64,000 nt of DNA from JBJXGE01 sp046154185 (GTDB lineage Bacteria; Planctomycetota; UBA8108; UBA1146; JAJFFE01). Shown here piece by piece: positions 52,412 through 59,525 of this stretch; position 1 is the first letter of the stretch; every line of letters begins with the position of its first letter. Under the pieces are notes generated by a model. It was not told the origin of the DNA and did not search any database. It worked only from the letters and a program-made list of their open reading frames with translations. A program made the position numbers and the translations under genes. Location: positions 228,373 to 292,372 of the forward strand of contig JBJXGE010000032.1 of assembly GCA_046154185.1 (NCBI GenBank), in the 5' to 3' direction.

Positions 52412-54043
52412 GTGTTGAACACTGCCTTTCGAGTCGCAGAGCCGCGGAACGAGCCCGTCCTCGAGTTTCGCCCCGGCGCGCCGGAAACCGCGAGTTTGCG
52501 CAAGCGCCTCGCCGAGCTGGCGAGTCAGACCGTTGAGATCCCGTGCATCGTCGGCGGCCGTGAGATTCGCACCGGCAAACTCAGTCAATGGACGGCGCCG
52601 CACGACCACAGCAAGATCCTGTGTCGCTGGCACAATGCGACGCCCGATGTCGTGAGCGCCGCGATCGCGGCATCGCAAACCGCGTGGCGCGAGTGGTCAG
52701 AGACACCGCCGCATGTGCGGGTCGCGATTTTCCAAAAGGCGGCGGAGTTGCTCGCCGGCCCTTGGCGCGACACGCTGAACGCCGCCACTATGCTCGGTCA
52801 ATCGAAGACTTGCTTTCAGGCCGAGATCGACGCGGCCTGCGAGCTCATCGACTTCTGGCGCTACAACGCGTACTTTGCGCTCACTCAGGTCTATAGCGAG
52901 CAGCCGCGCAGCCCGCAGGGATTTTGGAATTACGCCGATTATCGACCGCTCGAAGGATTCGTCTACGCCGTGACGCCGTTCAATTTCACGAGCATCGCCG
53001 GCAATTTGCCGACGGCGCCGGTCTTGATGGGCAACGTCGCGATTTGGAAACCATCGTCGACGTCGGTTTACTCGAACTACTTCCTGATGAAACTGCTCGA
53101 AGAAGCGGGCCTGCCGCCGGGCGTCATCAACTTCGTTCCTGGAAGTGCTCCCCAGATCACGGAAGTATTACTGGAGTCGCCGCATTTCGCCGGCATTCAC
53201 TACACGGGCTCGACCCAAGTTTTTAACGGGCTCTGGCGGCAAATTGCGGCGCGGCTCGAACGTTATCGCGGCTATCCTCGCATCGTCGGGGAGACCGGCG
53301 GCAAAGACTTCATCTTTGCCCACGAGAGCGCCGATGTCGATGCGCTCGCCGTCGCCGCGCTGCGCGGCGCATTCGAGTACCAAGGTCAGAAATGCTCGGC
53401 GGCGAGCCGCATGTATGTGCCGCAAGCGATTTGGCCGCGCTTGCGCGAGCAACTCGTTGCGGAAACCCAACGCATCGCCATGGGCGATGTCACCGACTTC
53501 ACGAACTTCATGGGCGCGGTTATCAGCGAGAGTGCGTTCAAGACCATCTCCGGCTACCTCGACGCCGCCCGCAACACGCCGGGTGGCGCGATCATCGTCG
53601 GCGGCGAAGCGCAGCGCGACCGCGGCTGGTTCATTCGACCGACGATCATCGAATGCACGAATCCGCGCTTCAAGACGATGGAAGAAGAGATCTTCGGCCC
53701 GGTGCTGTCGGTGCATGTCTACGACGAGGCGCGCCTCGACGAGGCGCTGACCTTGTGCGACACGACCAGTCCGTACGCGCTGACCGGCGCTGTATTCGCG
53801 CGCGACCGACTCATCGCCGAGCGAATCTCGGCGCGCCTCCGGCACGCCGCCGGCAATTTCTATATCAATGACAAGCCGACTGGGGCGGTCGTCGGCCAGC
53901 AACCCTTTGGCGGCGCCCGCGCATCCGGCACCGACGACAAAGCGGGCAGCGTGCTAAACCTCGTCCGCTGGGTCGCACCGCGTTCGATCAAAGAGACTTA
54001 CAACCCGCCGCGCAATTACCGATATCCGCACATGGGTAGCTAG
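52412..54043 (+). CDS. pruA: 1-pyrroline-5-carboxylate / L-glutamate gamma-semialdehyde dehydrogenase
   Basis: A 543-residue NAD-dependent aldehyde dehydrogenase, long P5CDH type like mammalian ALDH4A1, oxidising glutamate semialdehyde to glutamate in proline breakdown. Motifs: FVYAVTPFNFTSIAGNLPTAP, the glutamate motif VGETGGKDF, catalytic cysteine in YQGQKCSAASR, and EEEIFGPVLSVHVY. GAGGAG precedes GTG 52412. No proline dehydrogenase gene is in the window. Confidence 0.92.
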   Translation: MLNTAFRVAEPRNEPVLEFRPGAPETASLRKRLAELASQTVEIPCIVGGREIRTGKLSQWTAPHDHSKILCRWHNATPDVVSAAIAASQTAWREWSETPPHVRVAIFQKAAELLAGPWRDTLNAATMLGQSKTCFQAEIDAACELIDFWRYNAYFALTQVYSEQPRSPQGFWNYADYRPLEGFVYAVTPFNFTSIAGNLPTAPVLMGNVAIWKPSSTSVYSNYFLMKLLEEAGLPPGVINFVPGSAPQITEVLLESPHFAGIHYTGSTQVFNGLWRQIAARLERYRGYPRIVGETGGKDFIFAHESADVDALAVAALRGAFEYQGQKCSAASRMYVPQAIWPRLREQLVAETQRIAMGDVTDFTNFMGAVISESAFKTISGYLDAARNTPGGAIIVGGEAQRDRGWFIRPTIIECTNPRFKTMEEEIFGPVLSVHVYDEARLDEALTLCDTTSPYALTGAVFARDRLIAERISARLRHAAGNFYINDKPTGAVVGQQPFGGARASGTDDKAGSVLNLVRWVAPRSIKETYNPPRNYRYPHMGS

Positions 54044-54072
54044 GAGTGGTAGCTAAAAATGTGGGAGTTGCA

Positions 54073-55134
54073 ATGCGCGCAGGCCCGTTAGTCGCGCGGT
54101 GGATCGGCGCCGCATTCTTGAGCCTTGGTTTCGTTTGGGGCTTCTCGAGTCTCCTCATGGATACTCCGCTCGTCTATGTCTGGAGCGCAGAGCTTTCGCG
54201 CTACGTCGTCGCCGAGGGGGAGCAGCGCCACGTGAGCGAGGGAATCGCGACGACTCGCACTGGCAAGTACGGCGTCAATGGAATTCCCGATATCACTCGA
54301 ATTGAAACGCCGATCGTCGCCCTGTGGGGCGACTCACACGTCGATGCGCGACAAGTCGCTGACGACGAAAAAATGGCGCAAGCCTTCACGCGAATTTGGA
54401 ACTCTCGATCTCGCAATCCACTCACTGGGATCGGGATCGGCATGGGTGGCTGGTCGATGGCCGACATCTACTTTCACTTGCCAACTTACGAGAAGTTGCT
54501 CCCCAATTTGCGTTGCCACTGCATCGTGCTTACAGACATCGAGGATTTTCGTCCGGACCTCAAACAACGAGAGTGTTGGTTGAGCTCGCAGCCCACGCTG
54601 CATTTCGAGCCGTCCAAATGGGCTCCGCCTTATGAGGAATTCAAGGCTCAACTCATCCTCCTACGGGCGAATTTCGTCTGGTGGTTGTTGAAGGACATTC
54701 GCGAGAACGTGCGACTTCAGTTCCAGCCCGGTCCACGGCACCGTGCGGCGCCGACGGACGATGGCGACGCCGCACGTTTGCCGACGGACGCCTGGGAGTT
54801 CGTCGTAAATGCGCTCCGCGATCGAGCGACACGCCCCATATTCTTTTTGTACTTGCCGCGCGCGCCAGGACTTCAGGACGGCAAGTTGCGCACCGAATTC
54901 GCGGACTCGGAAGCCGGTCGCGAGTTTGCCGCGCTTTGCGCCAAGGCGCAGGTTTCATTCGTCGACCTCGGGCCGAGGCTGATCGAGTTCGCGCGCCAAG
55001 AGCGGCGTTTCCCGCGCGGCTTTCCATCGACATTTGTGTGGCATGGCCATCTCAACGTCGATGGGCACCGACTTGTGGCCGAAGCACTCGCCGATTTTCT
55101 AGAAAAAACCCCGAGTGTTATTCAATCAAATTGA
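54073..55134 (+). CDS. SGNH-hydrolase-like membrane-anchored protein, probable glycan O-acylation partner
   Basis: A 353-residue protein with one N-terminal membrane segment (about 10-30) and an external SGNH-like domain: LWGDSHVDARQ provides the block-I Ser/His region (D87, S88, H89) and HGHLNVDGHRLVAEAL the C-terminal D-x-x-H block. Such proteins pair with MBOAT acyltransferases in alginate and cell-wall acetylation systems (AlgX/AlgJ, DltD-like roles). Its 3' end overlaps the MBOAT gene by 20 bases. ATG 54073 has GGGAG six bases upstream; GTG 54046 is an alternative. Confidence 0.75.
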   Translation: MRAGPLVARWIGAAFLSLGFVWGFSSLLMDTPLVYVWSAELSRYVVAEGEQRHVSEGIATTRTGKYGVNGIPDITRIETPIVALWGDSHVDARQVADDEKMAQAFTRIWNSRSRNPLTGIGIGMGGWSMADIYFHLPTYEKLLPNLRCHCIVLTDIEDFRPDLKQRECWLSSQPTLHFEPSKWAPPYEEFKAQLILLRANFVWWLLKDIRENVRLQFQPGPRHRAAPTDDGDAARLPTDAWEFVVNALRDRATRPIFFLYLPRAPGLQDGKLRTEFADSEAGREFAALCAKAQVSFVDLGPRLIEFARQERRFPRGFPSTFVWHGHLNVDGHRLVAEALADFLEKTPSVIQSN

Positions 55135-56512
55135 GTTCTTCGTGCTTTTCGCGGCCGCGCTCGCCTGTTTGCTCTCCATCAAGAGCCACGGCGCGCAGAA
55201 AAACTGCCTGCTCGTCGCGAGTATTTACTTCTATGGATACTGGGACTGGCGCTTTTTGAGTCTGCTCCTGTTTTCGACCGTTTTTGATTACTCGGCGGGA
55301 CGCGTGCTCGGCAGAGTCACGACGCCGCGGACGCGCCGTACGATCATCGTGTTGAGCCTCATCGTGAATCTTGGTGTGCTCGGGTTCTTCAAGTACTTCA
55401 ACTTCTTCGTCGAGTCGTTGCGAGCCGTGGTCGAGCCTTTTGGGTGGCAGCTTGGCACTCTTGAGATCATCCTGCCGGTCGGAATTTCTTTTTACACATT
55501 TCAGTCGCTCAGCTACACGCTCGACGTCTATCGCCAAAAAATCGAGCCGTGCAAAAGTCTCCGCGACTTTGCGCTCTACATCGCGTTCTTCCCACAACTC
55601 GTCGCCGGTCCCATCGTTCGTGCGGCCGATTTCTTGCCGCAGCTCAAAACACCTCGCACGCTCTCCTGGGAGAAGGCGTATAGCGGCTACTCGTTGTTCG
55701 TCATCGGCCTGTTCAAGAAAACGATCATCGCGGATCGTCTCGCACCGTTTGTCGACGAAGTGTTCAACAACGCGGGCGCGTATGACGCCGTGACGACATG
55801 GCTCGCGGTCGTCGCCTATGCGCTCCAAATCTACTGCGATTTCTCGGGATACTCAGACATGGCGATCGGGGCCGCGCGCGTGATCGGCTACGAACTGACG
55901 CTCAACTTCAACTTGCCTTATATCGCGCACAGCATCGACAACTTCTGGCATCGCTGGCATATCTCGCTTTCGACGTGGTTGCGCGACTATCTCTACATTC
56001 CGCTCGGCGGTAGTCGTCGCGGCCGAGTCCGCACGTACGTCAACTTGCTCTTGACCATGTTGCTCGGCGGTTTGTGGCACGGCGCCAGTTGGATGTTCGT
56101 ATTGTGGGGCGCGATCCACGGGCTCGCGCTCGCCGTGACACGTTTCATAGTCAGCCACCCATCCTTTCCCGCCACGACGGGCCGCGCCGGCAAGCTATGC
56201 GGTTGGGCGATCACGATGCTCGTCGTGCTGGTGGCGTGGGTGTTTTTTCGTGCGAGCTCGATGGAAACCGCGCTCCTGATGCTGCGGCAGATGTTTGCGC
56301 CGCAGGACGGGTTTTCATGGGTCGCGCCGTATCCGCTGTTCGCGATCGCGATGATGGCGGTGATCCACATTGTGCATGCGCTCGGACGCGAACGGTGGCT
56401 CCGCCTCGAGGCCAACACGGTTTGGGGACCAACCGTGCTTTTCAGCATGATTCTCTTGGTCGTGAACTTCTACCCGCGCGGCTTCACGCCGTTCATTTAT
56501 TTCCAGTTTTAG
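55115..56512 (+). CDS. MBOAT family membrane O-acyltransferase (AlgI-like)
   Basis: A 465-residue protein with about ten membrane helices, moving acyl (probably acetyl) groups across the inner membrane to a secreted polysaccharide. AlgI features: VASIYFYGYWDWRFLSLL, LGFFKYFNFF, LPVGISFYTFQSLSYTLD, FPQLVAGPI, DFSGYSDMAIG, NFNLPYIAHSIDNFWHRWHIS, and GGLWHGASW with the catalytic histidine. It overlaps the SGNH gene by 20 bases, so the two are coupled. Start GTG 55115 gives MLFNQIEFFVLF, the normal AlgI-type N terminus. Confidence 0.93.
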   Translation: MLFNQIEFFVLFAAALACLLSIKSHGAQKNCLLVASIYFYGYWDWRFLSLLLFSTVFDYSAGRVLGRVTTPRTRRTIIVLSLIVNLGVLGFFKYFNFFVESLRAVVEPFGWQLGTLEIILPVGISFYTFQSLSYTLDVYRQKIEPCKSLRDFALYIAFFPQLVAGPIVRAADFLPQLKTPRTLSWEKAYSGYSLFVIGLFKKTIIADRLAPFVDEVFNNAGAYDAVTTWLAVVAYALQIYCDFSGYSDMAIGAARVIGYELTLNFNLPYIAHSIDNFWHRWHISLSTWLRDYLYIPLGGSRRGRVRTYVNLLLTMLLGGLWHGASWMFVLWGAIHGLALAVTRFIVSHPSFPATTGRAGKLCGWAITMLVVLVAWVFFRASSMETALLMLRQMFAPQDGFSWVAPYPLFAIAMMAVIHIVHALGRERWLRLEANTVWGPTVLFSMILLVVNFYPRGFTPFIYFQF

Positions 56513-56530
56513 ATGGCCTGCCGCCCGCTA

Positions 56531-56724
56531 AGGGTCCGCGCAAAAATAACTTTCCATTTGGAGGTCGAAATCTGGCGTAGGTCCGTTCTCGGCGATTGAG
56601 CCCGATCTGCTCAATAACTCGGCGCAGGCGTAGCCTGGCTACGTTGAGGATTACGCGATTGAGCCGGGAGCGGAGATATGTAGAGATCGGCCTCCAAATG
56701 CGAAGTTATTTTTGCGCGGACCCT
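56531..56724. mobile_element. MITE-like element with perfect 21-bp terminal inverted repeats
   Basis: A 194-bp non-coding element. The first 21 bases (56531-56551, starting AGGGTCCGCGC) and last 21 (56704-56724) are perfect inverted copies, and similarity continues to about 42 bases per arm with a few mismatches (CATTTGGAGG near 56555-56564). The possible target duplication is TAA on each side if the repeat is counted from GGGTCC. It lies between convergent genes, and its right end overlaps the last two bases of the endonuclease stop codon. GATTGAGCC occurs twice inside. No transposase ORF fits, so it would be non-autonomous. Confidence 0.78.
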
Positions 56725-58309
56725 AAGGACAAATCGCGAACGATTGGCAACCGAGATCGCCGCCCACATCGGGAGTCGTGTCGACGCCGCACATGTCGAA
56801 GGGCGGTGGCGGCAGCGCGCCGCTGCCGAATAAATAACCGAGCAAGAAAATCGGATCGTTGATCTGCACGGCGCCGTCGTCGCCGACGTCGGCTGCGTCG
56901 AGGCAGCTCAGCGGCGCGGACGCGAACAAGTACGAGAGCAGCACAATGACGTCATCGATCAACACGGCGCCACTCCCGTTCACGTCACCACGCAAAAACT
57001 CTTGCGCGGGTGGCAACGGAAAGTCCTGACCGAGATTCGGCGCACCACGCGTTCCGGTCGCCGGTCCCGCCCAAGCGAAGTCGGTGGAGGTCGAGCCGAA
57101 GCCGGTGCGTTGCAAGGTGCTCGCGGCCGGAGTTGTGCCGACTTCGCTCACAGCGATGTCGACCGAAAAAACGCCGGCGGCGGGACCACCGACCGCGGTG
57201 AAACTGCCTTCGTAGCTCAAGAACTCCACGACCGCGCCCGTATCGTCGATCAGCGCGAGTCCATCCGGTGAGCCGTTTTGGAGCCCCGTGATCGGAAACC
57301 ACACTGCGCCGAAACCGTTTTCTTGATTCGGAATCACGCCGTTGAGCGCGACCGTCGTGTAACTCGCGCCGCCCAAGCCGTTGTAGCCGACGAGCGCCCA
57401 GCCGGTGAGCGTTGTCCCCGCTGGTCCGGCGACTTCGACGCCCTCTTCCGCATCCGTGCCCTCGTTGTCGTAGTGAATCTCATTTATCCAAACCGTGGCG
57501 CCATCGCCCGGCGGCGCGCCTCCAAAAATCTCATAGACCCACTCTGGATGATCGATGAACGGATTGCGGTTGCCTTGTATCAAACTGAAAATACGGTTGT
57601 TGCGCAGGATCTCGGCGCTATCTGGCGGATCCTGACTGTGCCAAGCGAGCAGCGTCGACAGTCGCCCCATGCAGTAACAACCAAAGGTCGTGTCGGCGTC
57701 GCCAAGTTCGAGATCCGGCTCGCCCGCGATATCGCCTTCGTAGCGCACGTGCATATAAAACAACGCGCGCGCCAGGTTGCCCTTCTCGACATCGCGCGGC
57801 TCCCAGCGCTCCGAGTCGTACAAGATCAACGGCGCTTCCGAGTGCGTGATGCATCCTGCGAGGCATTCGTCGTAATACTTGTTTGAGCGCACGGAATTCA
57901 CATCCGCGTCGCACGCCCGCAGGATGTGCATGTCGGAATTGGCCGGCGTCCCCGTTTCCGATCCGAGCGATTGCGGCCACAAATGTTCGCGGTTGTAGTC
58001 GGGCCACGTGGACTTCGGCACTGAGTAACCAGAATAAACCAAAATCACATTATTGGGATTACTCGGATCTTCATCCAATAGGTCGACGCCATCGCGCGTG
58101 TCGAAGCCGGCACCGCTGTACGGGATGACCGTGTGGTCATCGATGATGTTGTGAAGTGCGACGGCGAGCGCAGAGCCGCTCAGGCCGATCGCGCTGTCGT
58201 AGTAACCAGGCGGCGCCTGCGCCGCGAGTTGAGTTGAAGCGACTCCGGCGCCAATCACGAACATCGTCGTCAGCGCGCCCGAAGCGACCAAGTGGAAATG
58301 CTGTTTCAT
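56723..58309 (-). CDS. Secreted endonuclease I with lamin-tail-like domain and dockerin tail
   Basis: A 528-residue exported protein. ATG 58309 (GGGGAG seven bases upstream) gives a signal peptide ending around QLAAQA (residue 32); the frame upstream to 58471 has none. Residues ~35-265 are an endonuclease I (NucM/Bsn-like) domain with YNREHLWPQSLG (H109) and DMHILRACDADVNSVRSN. Residues ~275-400 start VWINEIHYDNEGTDAEEGVEVAG and look like a lamin-tail/LTD fold. The C terminus from residue 438 carries two dockerin-type Ca-binding repeats and a Cys-rich end like the protein at 45.0 kb. Probably degrades extracellular DNA or RNA. Confidence 0.87.
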   Translation of the reverse strand: MKQHFHLVASGALTTMFVIGAGVASTQLAAQAPPGYYDSAIGLSGSALAVALHNIIDDHTVIPYSGAGFDTRDGVDLLDEDPSNPNNVILVYSGYSVPKSTWPDYNREHLWPQSLGSETGTPANSDMHILRACDADVNSVRSNKYYDECLAGCITHSEAPLILYDSERWEPRDVEKGNLARALFYMHVRYEGDIAGEPDLELGDADTTFGCYCMGRLSTLLAWHSQDPPDSAEILRNNRIFSLIQGNRNPFIDHPEWVYEIFGGAPPGDGATVWINEIHYDNEGTDAEEGVEVAGPAGTTLTGWALVGYNGLGGASYTTVALNGVIPNQENGFGAVWFPITGLQNGSPDGLALIDDTGAVVEFLSYEGSFTAVGGPAAGVFSVDIAVSEVGTTPAASTLQRTGFGSTSTDFAWAGPATGTRGAPNLGQDFPLPPAQEFLRGDVNGSGAVLIDDVIVLLSYLFASAPLSCLDAADVGDDGAVQINDPIFLLGYLFGSGALPPPPFDMCGVDTTPDVGGDLGCQSFAICP

Positions 58310-58501
58310 CGCGAACTCCCCATCACACGACGCGCTGTCGAACGTGCCGAACGCACTGCTGAACGTGACAGCGTGCGTAGCCGCAGGTAATGAACTGTGG
58401 TTTGGTCGTGGCGCCATTATCCACCTTGGCGGCCAAGTGCCAAGCCCCAAGAAAATGGCGAGAGCTGTCAACTGCGAACTAAAACGCGACGAGGCGCGTC
58501 C

Positions 58502-58726
58502 CTACACGCCTTCGCGCTCCGAGGCGCGGTTCTCGACTTTGCGAGCGCGACGTCCGGTGAGGAACGCGAAACAGGCGCCGACCCAGCGGCGAAAATAGAT
58601 GCCAAGGCTGAGCACCGCGGCAAGCAAGGTCTGTAGCACAAGCGAGCCAGTGCCCGGATCGATATAGGCCAGTTGCATCGTCACCCAGTTCATTTGAGCA
58701 CCTTTCTCGGCTAACTCGCGCGGCAT
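58502..58726 (-). CDS. Small YIDPGTGS membrane protein
   Basis: A 74-residue protein with one membrane segment. LAYIDPGTGSLVLQTLLAAVL followed by FRRWVGACFAFLTG is a recognisable small family found next to envelope polysaccharide and phosphate-related genes; function unknown. ATG 58726 has GGAGAGG; an internal ATG at 58693 with GAAAGG also fits and would give the more usual length. Divergent from the DUF4956-CotH-VTC operon with only 115 bases between starts. Confidence 0.72.
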   Translation of the reverse strand: MPRELAEKGAQMNWVTMQLAYIDPGTGSLVLQTLLAAVLSLGIYFRRWVGACFAFLTGRRARKVENRASEREGV

Positions 58727-58841
58727 TACCGCCTCTCCAGATATCGGCGCGCGTGGAGAAAGCTTGAGCCGCCCCGCTTCAGTGTCGGGCGGATCCCGTC
58801 GATATCGATAGCGGTCATTGGTCCCCGAGAGGAGCTGCTTT

Positions 58842-59525
58842 GTGCCTAAAGAGACTTCCTTCGAGCAATTCTTGACCGGTCAATCCGTGCAAGCTTCGGC
58901 GCTCGACTTCACGATCAACCTGCTGCTCACCGCGACTTTGGCGGTGCTCCTGCAATGGCTCTACGTTCACTGCGGCAGCTCCCTCGCCAACCGACGCAAG
59001 TTCAGCGGCAACTTTCTGCTCATGGGCGTCACGACGATGCTCATCATCACGGTTGTAAAGTCTTCCCTCGCACTCTCGCTGGGACTAGTCGGCGCGCTCT
59101 CGATCGTGCGCTTTCGCACCGCGATCAAGGATCCTGAGGAGCTGTGCTTCTTGTTCCTCACCATCGCGATGGGACTGGGCCTCGGCGCCAGCCAGCGTCT
59201 CATCACCGTGCTGGGTTTCTGTCTCGTCGCCGCATTGATCGTGGGTCGCCACTTTCTGCGCGGGCAGCAAACGGAGACAAACCTCTACTTGACGGTGGCG
59301 TCCGAAGGACAGAATCGTCTGGAGCTACCGGGGATCGTGAGCGCGCTTCGCGATCACTGTAGCGAACTCGATCTCAAGCGTTTCGATGAGCGAGATAACC
59401 AACTCGAGGCATCGTTCGTCGTCGGCTTTCCGAGTCTCGAACATCTCGAGGCCGGTCGCGCCGCGTTGAAACGCATGAACGACTCGGTCTCGATCACCTT
59501 CCTCGACAACAAGGGCTTGGTATGA
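58842..59525 (+). CDS. DUF4956 family membrane protein
   Basis: A 227-residue integral membrane protein with about four to five helices (22-42, 58-75, 77-89, 101-137). The family hallmark is GALSIVRFRTAIKDPEEL (84-101). The C-terminal ~80 residues are a soluble ferredoxin-like domain. Start GTG 58842 has GAGAGGAG eight bases upstream; the frame extends to TTG 58818 without support. Its stop overlaps the CotH-like start (ATGA). Such proteins are found beside CotH and VTC genes, so it may be the membrane partner of a phosphate or polyphosphate process. Confidence 0.88.
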   Translation: MPKETSFEQFLTGQSVQASALDFTINLLLTATLAVLLQWLYVHCGSSLANRRKFSGNFLLMGVTTMLIITVVKSSLALSLGLVGALSIVRFRTAIKDPEELCFLFLTIAMGLGLGASQRLITVLGFCLVAALIVGRHFLRGQQTETNLYLTVASEGQNRLELPGIVSALRDHCSELDLKRFDERDNQLEASFVVGFPSLEHLEAGRAALKRMNDSVSITFLDNKGLV

